Shown here: positions 1-8,622 of the stretch, in pieces
Layout of the letters: every line of letters begins with the position of its first letter
Position numbering within the stretch: the stretch's first letter is position 1
Assembly: GCF_022869805.1 (NCBI RefSeq)
Contig: NZ_CP094974.1
Span: 3,720,001-3,784,000, forward strand
Length of the DNA: 64,000 nt
Source of the DNA: Halosolutus halophilus
Lineage (GTDB): Archaea > Halobacteriota > Halobacteria > Halobacteriales > Natrialbaceae
Direction of reading: 5' to 3'
Translations under genes and position numbers: made by a program
The notes under the pieces: model-generated
The model's input: the letters and a program-made list of their open reading frames with translations, nothing else
What the model was told of the DNA's origin: nothing
The model's database searches: none

Positions 1-39
1 AGTACAGGGGAAGCAGTGACCGGAGTGCGCTTCAATCTC

Positions 40-207
40 TCAGGGGATCGTTGATTTCTGTAACCTGTTGAGGTACAGCACTCCGCTCACGGCGGCAATC
101 ATGAGGCTAACCGATAGTGTCAGCAAGAACCCTGCTACCTCGACAATCAACATAACGACAGTAACGGACGCGATAAACACAGATGCAAGCGCAAGTTCTC
201 GATACAT
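40..207 (-). CDS. Small two-helix membrane protein (55 aa)
   Basis: An open frame of 55 codons starts at the ATG at 207 and ends at 40. The product begins MYRELALASV and is almost entirely hydrophobic, with two predicted transmembrane stretches (about residues 5-30 and 32-47) and a short charged tail (NRLQKSTIP). An AT-rich segment lies just upstream and could be a promoter shared with the divergent gene at 248. No family is recognised. The support is the clean hydrophobic pattern, the promoter-like context and the absence of a competing frame. Confidence 0.45.
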   Translation of the reverse strand: MYRELALASVFIASVTVVMLIVEVAGFLLTLSVSLMIAAVSGVLYLNRLQKSTIP

Positions 208-247
208 ATATTATATTTCTTAACCACTCCTGAAATATATTGCGGGT

Positions 248-1471
248 TTGACTTCGAGGACGACCACGACGCAACCCAACCCACCGAGGCAGAACAAGGT
301 TGAACCGAATCGCCGAACGTTTCTCGGGGCACTCGGAATCGGAGTTGCTGGCTTCAGCGTGGCGGGAAGCTCCCGAGCCAGCGTAGTTACCCCCACGTCA
401 CAGAACCAGGACGGGATTCCAGCAGAACTCCCGAGCGCCATCGAAATTGACGCCGAGGACAAGACCGTCACCCTCCCGCTGTTTCAGGGCCGAGGACCCG
501 ACGACGAAGACGTTCACTACGTGCTCACGGAGACTTCTGGACTCGACCACGCGCTCAGATTGGGCCTGAACTGGGCACCGAAACTCAGGAATGCACTCGA
601 GACGCCGGCAGTCCAAGAGGTGAGTATGGGGATGTCCGAGCAGTTCGAGCCACGCAATTCCCAAATTCGCTTCGCGGGAACCGTCGATTTCTCCTCCGAC
701 CGGAACGTCGCACCGGGACCGGACGGCTTCCCGCTTGACGCCGAGAACACCCAACCTGGTTCGGTGGGCGACGACGCGTACAGCCCCTTCGTGACGACGC
801 CGAGTCGGAACGTCGTCTTCAACGCGCCGCACGTCGAGAACTCCACTGGTGAGCATGACGGTCTGGTCGAGATCGACAAGGAATCGATGACCGTCACCCT
901 GGAGCTCGTCGAGGGGTTCTACGAGGAGCGTGGCGAACTCTACCTTAGCACTGATGCCTACCCTGCTGACGTGGCGGCACTCGAAGGCGCGACGCACGCC
1001 CCGACGCTCAGTGGGGCTCCTGCGGCCGGCGACCGGGATCTTGAAAGCTCCGCCCGCGAGCCGATATTCCCGATCGTGAACGGGCCGATGGGCGAAGACA
1101 ATCCGGAACGTCAGGGCCTCCGGTCCGCCGTTGCGGGTGAGGGTGGTCCGCTCAACGTCACTCGCTCCGACCAGGTCTGCCACGACCCACAAGGTCCGAC
1201 CGACTGCTCGCTGTTTTACAGCCCACTTTGGGACGTCCATCCCATCGTATGGACCGAAGCGGCGATCGAAGAAGGACGCCGTCGGCGACTGACCGACCGC
1301 GAGGAGATAATCGAGTTGGTGCTGGCGGGAGACCTTGCCAGCGCGGCCGACGGTCCAGTCAACTCGCTCCTCGGGAACGTTCGGGCGGCGAACGCGGCGG
1401 TGAACTGTCCGATCATCTCAGTGGAGGAAGAAGGATCCCAATCAAGACCCTCCGACCCATATATTGCATAA
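248..1471 (+). CDS. Tat-exported hypothetical protein
   Basis: The 407-residue product carries a twin-arginine signal: RRTFLGALG at about residues 22-30, followed by a hydrophobic stretch and an Ala-rich cleavage region. It is therefore probably exported folded through the Tat pathway. The only start upstream of the signal is TTG at 248. The mature part has no catalytic motif I recognise; it reads as a soluble acidic extracellular protein with two weakly similar beta-rich halves (phrases like EIDAEDKTVTLPL and EIDKESMTVTLEL open each half). The C-terminus has two Cys-containing motifs (VCHDPQGPTDC and VNCPI). It is monocistronic, with AT-rich DNA on both sides. Confidence 0.75.
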   Translation: MTSRTTTTQPNPPRQNKVEPNRRTFLGALGIGVAGFSVAGSSRASVVTPTSQNQDGIPAELPSAIEIDAEDKTVTLPLFQGRGPDDEDVHYVLTETSGLDHALRLGLNWAPKLRNALETPAVQEVSMGMSEQFEPRNSQIRFAGTVDFSSDRNVAPGPDGFPLDAENTQPGSVGDDAYSPFVTTPSRNVVFNAPHVENSTGEHDGLVEIDKESMTVTLELVEGFYEERGELYLSTDAYPADVAALEGATHAPTLSGAPAAGDRDLESSAREPIFPIVNGPMGEDNPERQGLRSAVAGEGGPLNVTRSDQVCHDPQGPTDCSLFYSPLWDVHPIVWTEAAIEEGRRRRLTDREEIIELVLAGDLASAADGPVNSLLGNVRAANAAVNCPIISVEEEGSQSRPSDPYIA

Positions 1472-1546
1472 ATTATATTTATTGCGAACTTCACGGTTCG
1501 CGATGAGCTTGGCTTTGCGTACGAAAAGTTAGTCAGGACGGATCTA

Positions 1547-2002
1547 TCAAAGAAACCGTTCATCGGCCTGCTTTGATTGGACTGTTGACTTCGATGCGTT
1601 GAGCCAGCCTGTGTCCGCCTCACTCGGAACATCGAAGTTAGGAACGAACGGTTTGATATCCAGCAACGGCGTCTGATCAACTACGTCGATTCCCCTAACA
1701 GTCACTTCGTGATCTGTGACGGAATCGATCTCGACAACAGAGAGTCCAATCGGATTCGGACGCCGTGGTGCCCGCGTGGCAAAGACCCCTCTTTTTTCGT
1801 CATCAAGAAACGGTTCAACCTGCAAGGAAGCAGTGTCAGGAGATGCATGAAAATGATACAGCAAGATACAGTGAGTAAACCCGTCCAGATCCTGCAAACC
1901 GTCCGCGTATGACTCGTCAACCTCGACAGTTCCCACTGCGGCATCTGCCCCAACCGGTTGGATCGGCATTCCGTCCGGCGATTCGAAAGGCGTCCGGATC
2001 AC
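1547..2002 (-). CDS. trmO: TrmO-type (TsaA-like) tRNA methyltransferase, 5' end damaged
   Basis: The product matches the TrmO/TsaA family, which N6-methylates t6A37 of tRNA using SAM. Visible hallmarks are IRTPFESPDG near the N-terminus, RAPRRPNPIGLSVVEI in the middle (the conserved RPNPIG segment) and LLDIKPFVPNFD near the end. The only in-frame start is GTG at 2002, but homologues begin before this point: the frame stays open and family-like upstream (QFKYESIGV precedes IRTP) as far as a TAG at 2093-2095, with no ATG, GTG or TTG. The lost start lies next to repeat R1a, so insertion or rearrangement probably removed it. Initiation at 2002 would remove the first beta strand, so the gene may be non-functional. 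Confidence 0.75.
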   Translation of the reverse strand: MIRTPFESPDGMPIQPVGADAAVGTVEVDESYADGLQDLDGFTHCILLYHFHASPDTASLQVEPFLDDEKRGVFATRAPRRPNPIGLSVVEIDSVTDHEVTVRGIDVVDQTPLLDIKPFVPNFDVPSEADTGWLNASKSTVQSKQADERFL

Positions 2003-2084
2003 TCCGATCGACTCGTACTTGAACTGGTCTTCAGACGCGTCTATAGTTCGGTCTTCGAGTGAGAAATCAGTGTCGTGACCGATA

Positions 2085-2153
2085 CGCGTCTTCTATTCAG
2101 CAGACCTTGATCGAACTGCCGAACTGCTGTCAAGAAGGGCGTGCTAAATAGAG
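2085..2153. repeat. Dispersed repeat R1, copy a
   Basis: This stretch of about 69 bp has imperfect inverted ends (TCTATTCAGCA at the left, TGCTAAATAGA at the right) and an interior AACTGCTGTCAAGA that recurs at 4147-4216 and 24283-24350. The layout is MITE-like. It lies directly upstream of the truncated trmO frame. Confidence 0.7.
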
Positions 2154-2245
2154 AGAACGTGTACACGAGTGATGTAGATAGACCGTTCGTCTTTCCAGCG
2201 GAGGTCACCGAATTCACGGCCGTGTTTGCGATCGACGACCGACGA

Positions 2246-2542
2246 TCAATCGACGTCATTCGGCGTGGCGATCCAGTTTTCCTGTTCAACCCACGTCTCG
2301 ACATTATCACGCCAGTCGAAATCACAGTACCCGACACCCTCATCAATTTGGATAACAGTCTGGGCCTCGATTCGGGTTACGTTCTCACTATTTAATATGC
2401 AGTGATTCGCCGCCGTCTCCGGGCGCAATGCGTAGAGCCACTTTGAGTCGTATCGCCTCACGACGACGTTATACACTTCCGCTGTTCCATCGATGAAGTG
2501 GACTGTCGTCGGTTCTTTCTCGTCGCCATCAGTATCACTCAT
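2246..2542 (-). CDS. Hypothetical acidic protein (98 aa)
   Basis: Starting at the ATG at 2542 (MSDTDGDEKEP), the product is a small soluble acidic protein. It has an alternating beta pattern (TVHFIDGTAEVYNVVVRRY) and ends in a Trp-rich acidic segment (CDFDWRDNVETWVEQENW). A longer version from GTG at 2557 is possible. I do not recognise a family. The halophile-type composition and lack of a better frame support a real gene. It lies between repeat R1a and the Lrp-type regulator and is transcribed away from the latter. Confidence 0.5.
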   Translation of the reverse strand: MSDTDGDEKEPTTVHFIDGTAEVYNVVVRRYDSKWLYALRPETAANHCILNSENVTRIEAQTVIQIDEGVGYCDFDWRDNVETWVEQENWIATPNDVD

Positions 2543-2877
2543 CTGTGTCAAACCCACCTATGTCGGAATACACAGCGGAGTGTGTTAGTAGTTAGCACTG
2601 CGGGTTACTCGCGCCTTGTATTCTCGTCGATGTCGTTCCGCCCACGTCGATGGCGCAGACTGATGCTGTGTCATCACGGCCGGAAGTGTGCGCGGTTCTC
2701 AGAGAAACTATTCAAAATTGGGATGGTTTTACGGTGCTGAATACAGAGGATGTATGCCGGAGGCTCTCCACATTTGTTCCTCCCCATTCCACGCCGAATC
2801 ACCTGCTTGCTGGAAGTATCCATCGTACACCATGGCTGGAAAAAACCTCTTTGGAGTGGGAGACCGTATCAGTACCC

Positions 2878-3348
2878 ATGGTTCACAATCTCGACGATGT
2901 CGACCGAGGTATTCTCCACCTTCTCCAAGAGAGCGCGCGAGGAGCCACAGCTACAGAGATGGCCGATATGGTTGGAACCTCGGCCAGCACAGTGCGAAAC
3001 CGTATCGAGTACCTTGAGGAGGGCGTGATTCGTGGCTATCACCCCGAGATCGACTACGAGGAGGCCGGATTCGAACTCCATCTGTTCATCGTGTGTCGAG
3101 CGCCGACTGCGAAACGAACCGAACTGGCCAAGAAGGCGTTAGATCTCCCCGGTGTGATCAACGTTCGTGAGATGACAACCGGCAGCCACAACATCCACAT
3201 TGAGTCTGTGGCCGTCGATTCCGATATGGCGGACGAGACCCTCACGGGTATCGAGGACCTCGATCTCGAAATAATCTCCAGCCAGATCATCAAAGATTAT
3301 CACGTTCAACCGTTCGACCACTTCGGAATGGATTTATTTGAGGACTGA
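2878..3348 (+). CDS. Lrp/AsnC-family transcriptional regulator
   Basis: From the ATG at 2878 the product has 156 residues. An N-terminal winged helix-turn-helix (LDDVDRGILHLLQE, then ATATEMADMVGTSASTVRNR as the recognition region) is followed by a RAM/AsnC-like effector domain with the usual beta-alpha-beta pattern (FIVCRAPTAKRTELAKKA, then VREMTTGSHNIHIESVA). An in-frame ATG at 2650 would add 76 residues with no family character, so I prefer 2878. Such proteins commonly sense amino acids or other small ligands; nothing nearby identifies the ligand. Confidence 0.85.
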   Translation: MVHNLDDVDRGILHLLQESARGATATEMADMVGTSASTVRNRIEYLEEGVIRGYHPEIDYEEAGFELHLFIVCRAPTAKRTELAKKALDLPGVINVREMTTGSHNIHIESVAVDSDMADETLTGIEDLDLEIISSQIIKDYHVQPFDHFGMDLFED

Positions 3349-3637
3349 TCACCCGGCACGTATATCCTGCCGTATCCTTTTGGATAGATCCTATCCGGGT
3401 ATCGTGCCAGATCACAGCAAGAGTTTGTCTCGTTGATAGACCGGGAGACGTACGTGTCGAAGAACAGCTACCGGGTGCGACACGGGAGTAGCGTCGGGTA
3501 AGTCGGTGAAACTGAACGATCGAGATCATCCCACGCTGTTATTTCCCGCACATCTCGGCGACAACCTGTTTAATCCGAAGCGCCTGTAACTGTGGACACA
3601 ACAGTCACTCTTCCGCGTGTGGAACGTGGTAGCACAC

Positions 3638-4057
3638 ATGATTGCGCATTCCTCAGACCAAAATGTCCGGGACGACGTGGTGGAAAACGGTGACGTATTT
3701 GATGCGTTGTCGGACGATCAGCGGCGTCAACTGCTCGTCGACTTACTGGACAGCGAACCGCTACGGGTATCAGACCTATCCGACGCGTCTCGGGAACTGA
3801 TCGAAGCCCACGAGGCACTCCTCGATCAGTTTTTATCGGGGCAGTTGGAGATACCCGGAGTAGACAGGGAACTCATCCAGAAACGCCGCGTTCACCTTCC
3901 CAAACTGGCAGAGTATGGTTTTGTCGAGTGGCATCCAGAGGACCGTCTTGTAACGAGAGGTCCTCGGTTCGACGAATTAAAACCCTCTCTCGAACTGATG
4001 GAGGACCAGCGGACGGATTGCCCTGCAACCGAACCTTTTGTCAGTTTCCGTGGATAA
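3638..4057 (+). CDS. DUF7344-like winged-helix protein
   Basis: A 139-residue protein from the ATG at 3638 (a GTG at 3617 is the alternative). It opens with the HTH-like segment VFDALSDDQRRQLLVDLLD and later has VHLPKLAEYGFVEW and VTRGPRFDEL. It is a clear paralogue of the protein at 28152-28529, sharing the FDAL...RR.LLV.LL start, the H.HLP.LA.YG..EW core and the GPRFDE segment. The layout fits the haloarchaeal ArsR/DUF7344 winged-helix family, probably DNA-binding regulators. Neighbouring genes do not indicate a target. Confidence 0.75.
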   Translation: MIAHSSDQNVRDDVVENGDVFDALSDDQRRQLLVDLLDSEPLRVSDLSDASRELIEAHEALLDQFLSGQLEIPGVDRELIQKRRVHLPKLAEYGFVEWHPEDRLVTRGPRFDELKPSLELMEDQRTDCPATEPFVSFRG

Positions 4058-4146
4058 AGAACCGTCAGTGTGCCCCTCTGCACGGCCTGCTACCTGTATC
4101 GACCAATTTATATTACGCGGTTTTCACGTGACCTCTGTACTACACA

Positions 4147-4216
4147 CGCGCCCTCTATTCAGCAGAAACTGAACGAACCACAGAACTGCTGTCAAGAGGG
4201 GGCGTGCTGCATACAG
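4147..4216. repeat. Dispersed repeat R1, copy b
   Basis: Second copy of R1. It shares CCCTCTATTCAGCAG at the left, AGAACTGCTGTCAAGA in the interior and GGCGTGCTGCATACAG at the right. The right end runs into a small palindrome (CTGCATA-CAG-TATGCAG). It lies in the intergenic space before the dehydrogenase gene. Confidence 0.7.
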
Positions 4217-4390
4217 TATGCAGTACGGGTGGTTCGATTATTTCACTCGTTTCACACTGAACCTGCCGCTCACTGGCATCGATTGTCGTCCAGAGTCGGG
4301 AGACGTCGACGAATTGACCGACTTTCCGTGAAGGGATTCGTCAATTGACGATACTTAGTTTTATTATTGTCGAGTAGGTCCCCTCACGTG

Positions 4391-5431
4391 ATGCAAGCAG
4401 TCCAATTTGAGACGCATGGAGACCGCGACGTTCTCGAATACGGCGAGTTTCCTGACCCCGAGATCGATCGTGATGAGGTACTGGTCAACGTGAAGGCCGG
4501 CGCGCTCAACCATCTGGACATCTGGACGCGCCGGGGACTGCCGGGAGTCGATCTCGACATGCCCCACGTCCCAGGGAGCGACGCCGCAGGGGTCGTCGAA
4601 GCGGTCGGCGAGGGCGTGACGCGGTTCGAACCCGGCGACCGGGTCTGTGTGATCGCGGGAAAAAGCGGCGGGAACGACGAGTTCAGCCGGAAAGGTGATC
4701 CGACGCTCGCGCCGGACTTCCACATCATCGGTGAGCACGTTCGCGGCGTCCACAGCGAGTACGCCGCGCTGCCGGCGGCGAACCTCGCACCCGTTCCCGA
4801 GGGTATCGACTGGGAGACGGCCGCGGCCGCTCCGCTGGTGTTCCAGACCGCGTGGCGCATGATCAGGGATCGTGGTGGGCTGAAATCCGGTGAATCAGTC
4901 CTCGTCCTCGGTGCGTCGGGCGGTGTCGGCCACGCTGCCGTCCAGGTCGCAGCCCACGCTGGAGCAGAGGTGTTCGCGACGGCGAGCACCGACGAGAAAC
5001 TGGCCTACGCGGAGGAAGTCGGCGCCGACCACACTATTAATTACGAGGAGGCTGACTTCGCCAGCGAAATCCGCGAGTTAACTGGTGGTCGCGGTGTCGA
5101 CATGGTGGTCGACCACGTCGGCGCTCAGACCTGGCAGTCTTCGCTCAAAAGCCTCGTGAAAGGCGGACGGGTCGTCACGTGCGGGGCGACCACGGGCGGC
5201 AACCTCGAAACCGACCTCAACCGCATCTTCTGGAACCAGCTTACGGTCATCGGTTCGACGATGGCAACGCCAGGCCAGGCCGAGGAAGCGCTCGAACTCG
5301 TCTGGGACGGTACTTTCCAGCCGCGTATCCGCGAGACGCTCCCGATGAGCGAGATCAAACGTGCCCACGAGATGCTCGAGAACCGCGAGGGCTTCGGCAA
5401 GGTCGTCGTCGTCCCTGATAGCGAACTGTAG
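4391..5431 (+). CDS. Medium-chain dehydrogenase/reductase (zinc-type or quinone-reductase-like alcohol dehydrogenase)
   Basis: From the ATG at 4391 the product (346 aa, starting MQAVQFETHG) has the MDR layout. An N-terminal GroES-like domain (ALNHLDIWTRRG, HVPGSDAAGVVEAVGEGV, then FEPGDRV) is followed by a Rossmann domain with VLVLGASGGVGHAAVQVA and the cofactor-discriminating region at about residues 190-205. The usual four-Cys structural zinc lobe is not visible; the loop instead contains GNDEFSRKGDPTLAPDFHIIG. The catalytic metal state is therefore uncertain, and a zinc-free quinone-reductase-like enzyme is possible. Substrate is unknown. It is monocistronic and followed by a strong hairpin. 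Confidence 0.88.
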   Translation: MQAVQFETHGDRDVLEYGEFPDPEIDRDEVLVNVKAGALNHLDIWTRRGLPGVDLDMPHVPGSDAAGVVEAVGEGVTRFEPGDRVCVIAGKSGGNDEFSRKGDPTLAPDFHIIGEHVRGVHSEYAALPAANLAPVPEGIDWETAAAAPLVFQTAWRMIRDRGGLKSGESVLVLGASGGVGHAAVQVAAHAGAEVFATASTDEKLAYAEEVGADHTINYEEADFASEIRELTGGRGVDMVVDHVGAQTWQSSLKSLVKGGRVVTCGATTGGNLETDLNRIFWNQLTVIGSTMATPGQAEEALELVWDGTFQPRIRETLPMSEIKRAHEMLENREGFGKVVVVPDSEL

Positions 5432-5453
5432 TCGCCGTCGCCCGAACCGATTT

Positions 5454-5479
5454 CCAGACCCGGGTGTGACCGGGTCTGG
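5454..5479 (+). terminator. Perfect hairpin after the MDR gene
   Basis: CCAGACCCGG and CCGGGTCTGG form a perfect 10-bp stem around a 6-nt loop, 22 nt after the dehydrogenase stop. It is not followed by a clear T-run, so a terminator or RNA-stabilising role is inferred from position only. Confidence 0.5.
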
Positions 5480-5639
5480 AGAGATATCGAAATAAACCTG
5501 TCTGGCCGGTCAAATACACTCGTTGTGCCCCTCTTCGATCCCCTCGTGCTCGTTCTTGACAAGCCTCTCTCCGCCCACTAATGTCGAACAACCGACGCTG
5601 AAACGTCGCTTTCTACCCCGAATGAGAGTGACTTTTCCT

Positions 5640-6210
5640 CCAAATACCCATCCGATACCTGCCCGTACTGCAACCCCCTCGAGCGTCACAGTTTCCGTTC
5701 CCTCACCAGTAACGTCGACCGTCTCCGTATCCCGATCCTCGTTAGTCCGTTCACCGATTAGTAGAACAATGTCCTAGATCGTCTCCGTTGGGCCGGTGTT
5801 CTCGACTTCCACCGTCAGTTCAAAGTCGTAAATCTCCACGTCCTGCACCGATACATCGGGCTCTACACGCTCGACGACGAGAATGGGCGCCTCGAGTACG
5901 CCCTCGATCTCCCCGACGGTTGCCTGTGTGGAGTCCTCATTGTGGATACGTCGCCGATATCGTCCTCGTCCGTGTCGCACCGCAGCGTCACGCTGTCTGA
6001 ATCGCCGCTCGCGAGGTCGACCCACTCGCCGACGACACCCTCCTGACCGTTGTCGTCGAGGACGATCTCCTGGCGGTCTCTCATCTCGCTTCTGTTTTCG
6101 ATCGCAACACTCACTTCGAACGTCTCATCCGGGCTCACGGGATCGTTCGTCTCGGTGATCGTCACCTCGAATTCGCTCCGGGCTTTCCACGATTCCGAAT
6201 CCGTGGCTGC
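5640..6210 (-). pseudogene. Decayed CARDB-type (Ig-like) exported protein fragment
   Basis: Reading leftward from about 6210, one frame gives a CARDB-like start (EFEVTITETNDPVSPDETF ... VAIENRSEMRDRQEIVL). It shifts frame near 5945 into VERVEPDVSVQDVEIYDFE, meets an in-frame TAG at 5774-5776 after ENTGPTETI, and then continues sensibly (DIVLLIGERTNEDRDTETV ... VTLEGVAV). Upstream there is a stop and no start codon. There are thus at least three lesions: missing 5' end, frameshift and nonsense codon. The pattern resembles the repeat units of the large exported protein at 39130-41547, so this is probably the remains of a surface adhesion-type gene. Confidence 0.65.
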
Positions 6211-6888
6211 CCTCTACCCGTCGAAGACCCACGCAGGTCGTGTGTAGTTTGTAGCATCGTGGCGGACGGCGAAGGCATGGAGCCACAATCCGCCGACCGT
6301 TTTCCATGCCACTCGAATTATATAATAATAGGTATGTAGGTCGTTCCATACTTTAGAATATATGTTCAGCGAGATTTTAGTTTTCCCGTTTGCCGTACCG
6401 AGATCGGAGCCCGCGTCGGCAGAACGCAGTCGGAACATGCGTCGCATCATCAACGAGAAACACGACGTCTGCGTCGTCATGGTTCTCGGTTTGATCTCGC
6501 AAGAGGATTTCCATCAGGGAGTCATTATCGTGGAAAACCGTGTGCAAAGCGGTTTATTCGATTCTGGATCGACAACGGCGTACTGCCAGTATTAGTCGAC
6601 CGTCGATCCGAACCACGGTTTCGCCGATCGCAACGTGATCCGTCTCCGTCCCGGTTGTTGGTCGGCTCTATGTCCTCACTTCCGATCTGATCAGTGAACT
6701 TACTTGACTCCAGAACTCTCTAAAGACTATTTTGTACTCGAAAGTGAGATGTTTTGTAGACGTAAATAATTTCCTTACGATAGTTCGACCTCGTCGTCAC
6801 GGTAGAACTCGCTGGTGCTGACGATGGACGATCGATATCCATCAGTCACTCCATAAATTACGTTTTCTTGAGTTTTTCTTTGGGCGAT
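6211..6888. other. Intergenic region, no gene supported
   Basis: About 680 bases of lower-GC DNA between the CARDB pseudogene and the aldolase promoter. Short open frames exist on both strands (for example 6362-6595 plus), but none has recognisable motifs or haloarchaeal coding composition. It probably contains further eroded sequence. Confidence 0.5.
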
Positions 6889-6903
6889 GATATAAAAATT
6901 ATT
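6889..6903 (+). promoter_or_regulatory. TATA-like box for the aldolase-FBPase operon
   Basis: GATATAAAAATTATT lies about 45 nt before the aldolase ATG in a strongly AT-rich stretch, consistent with an archaeal TATA element. No BRE was confirmed. Confidence 0.45.
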
Positions 6904-6946
6904 AACGTCGATAGAATAATACTGTTGCGTATCAAATCTAGAGGGG

Positions 6947-7763
6947 ATGTACCCGATAGATGACAAGCCCCTCGCGAGCGATGGCAAGATCGTCATCCTG
7001 GCGTACGATCACGGAATAGAGCACGGGCCGGCGGACTTCACCGAGATGCCGGAACGCGCGGATCCAGATCCGGTGTTCGAGGCCGCCACGCATCCAGCTG
7101 TGACCTCGCTCGCCGTCCAGAAGGGAATCGCCGAGGGGTATTACCCCTCCTACGAGGATGACGTGGACCTGCTGATGAAACTCAACGGGACCTCGAGCCT
7201 CTGGATGGGCGAACCCGACACTGCGGTCAACTGCTCCGTGGACTACGCTACCGAGGTTGGCGCTTCGTCGGTCGGATTCACGATCTACGCCGGAGCGAAC
7301 AACGAGGTCGGCATGGCAGAGGAGTTCCGCGAGGCCCAGGAGCGCGCCCGCGAGTACGACCTCCCGGTAGTGATGTGGGGGTACCCGCGCGGCCAGGGCG
7401 TCAAAAACGCCTCGAAGCCGAAGGTCATCGAGTACGCCGCACGACTGGGACTCGAACTCGGCGCAGACGTGACGAAGGTCAAGTACCCCGGCTCACAGAG
7501 CGCGATGGAGGACGTCGTCCAGATAGCCGCGGGCTCGAAAGTCGTCATGTTCGGCGGATCGAAGACCACCGATCGTGACTTCCTCGAGGAGGTGAAGGCC
7601 ACGATGAACGCTGGCGGGGATCGTCGCAGTCGGCAGGAACGTCTGGCAACACGAAGAACCCATGACGATTCTCGACGCACTGGAGGCGGTCGTCTTCGAG
7701 GACGCAACCGTCGATACCGCACTGACGAACGCGGGAATCGACGATGGACACGCCGATGAGTGA
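6947..7763 (+). pseudogene. Class I fructose-bisphosphate aldolase (DhnA family), frameshifted near the C-terminus
   Basis: The first 220 or so codons match the archaeal class I aldolase family: ILAYDHGIEHGP near the start, WGYPRGQG in the middle, and ADVTKVKYPGS holding the Schiff-base lysine strand (by family analogy), then VVMFGGSKTTDRDFLEE. At about 7618 the frame breaks: the original frame continues into Arg-rich nonsense, while the +1 frame gives the expected ending (GIVAVGRNVWQHEEPM, then ILDALEAVVFEDATVD) and stops at 7761-7763. A lost 5-bp piece (or 2 bp lost, or 1 gained) explains it. That stop overlaps the fbp start at 7756, so the original pair was translationally coupled. Either a recent mutation or a sequencing error; the phosphate-binding GRN motif is lost from the primary frame. 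Confidence 0.8.
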
Positions 7764-8610
7764 CCCCACTGTCGAGGAGGTGTTCGACGTCGTCGCCGCG
7801 ACCGCCCCCGAAATTCGCGCGACGCTCGTCGATCGCGTCGAGTTCGAGAGCGAGGAGAATCCGAGCGGTGAGGAACAGATTGCGGCCGACGTCTACGCCG
7901 ACCGGCTGCTCGAGGAGCGATTGCTCCCCATCGACGGTGTGGGCCAGTACGCCAGCGAAGAACGCGACGAACTCGTTACCGACGGCGAGGGGTACGGCGT
8001 CGCAGTCGATCCGGTCGACGGCTCGTCGAACATCGAGACCAACAACGCGGCCGGGACCATCGCCGGCGTCTACGATGCTCCGCTCCCCGCCAGCGGTGAT
8101 CGGCTCGTCGGCGCCGCGTACGTTCTCTACGGGCCACGAACGACGATGGTCACTGCCGCCGAGGGGACCGTTACCGAGTACGTCATCGAGAACGGTGAAC
8201 GGAACACTGTCCGGGAGGACGTCCGTATTCCTGACGAGCTCGGCGACCACGGCGTGTACGGGTTCGGCGGTCGCGTCCCCGAGTGGCCCGCCGACGTCGA
8301 AGCCTTCGTCCGCGAGATCGAGCAGGAACTCAAACTCCGCTACAGTGGTGCGATGATCGGCGACGTGAACCAGGTGCTCACCTACGGCGGGATCTTCGCG
8401 TACCCTCCACTCCGATCGGCACCCGAGAGTAAGCTCCGCCTGTTGTACGAGGGCAATCCCATCGGCTACATTGCGGAGGCTGCCGATGGGCGTTCCTCGG
8501 ACGGCGAACGATCGATCCTCGCCGTGCCCGCGGACGACCTGCACCAGCGCGTTCCCGTTCACATCGGAACGACCGAGTACGTCGATAGGCTCGAAGCTGC
8601 GCTGGACTGA
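7756..8610 (+). CDS. fbp: Fructose-1,6-bisphosphatase, class I
   Basis: The product (284 aa from ATG 7756, MSDPTVEEVF) carries the class I FBPase signatures: the metal-binding VDPVDGSSNIETN (family consensus DPLDGSSN), the sugar-binding KLRLLYEGNPIGYI, and a terminal DGERSIL. It removes the 1-phosphate of fructose 1,6-bisphosphate in gluconeogenesis. An ATG at 7744 is possible, but 7756 fits the overlap with the upstream aldolase end. Pairing aldolase with FBPase makes a gluconeogenic unit from triose phosphates to fructose 6-phosphate. The gene itself is intact. Confidence 0.93.
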   Translation: MSDPTVEEVFDVVAATAPEIRATLVDRVEFESEENPSGEEQIAADVYADRLLEERLLPIDGVGQYASEERDELVTDGEGYGVAVDPVDGSSNIETNNAAGTIAGVYDAPLPASGDRLVGAAYVLYGPRTTMVTAAEGTVTEYVIENGERNTVREDVRIPDELGDHGVYGFGGRVPEWPADVEAFVREIEQELKLRYSGAMIGDVNQVLTYGGIFAYPPLRSAPESKLRLLYEGNPIGYIAEAADGRSSDGERSILAVPADDLHQRVPVHIGTTEYVDRLEAALD

Positions 8611-8622
8611 CGACTGGAGGCG

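Noticed and set aside
6362-6595. 77-codon plus-strand frame with an AT-rich upstream
   Set aside because: No motif and composition unlike haloarchaeal proteins; kept only as part of the intergenic description.
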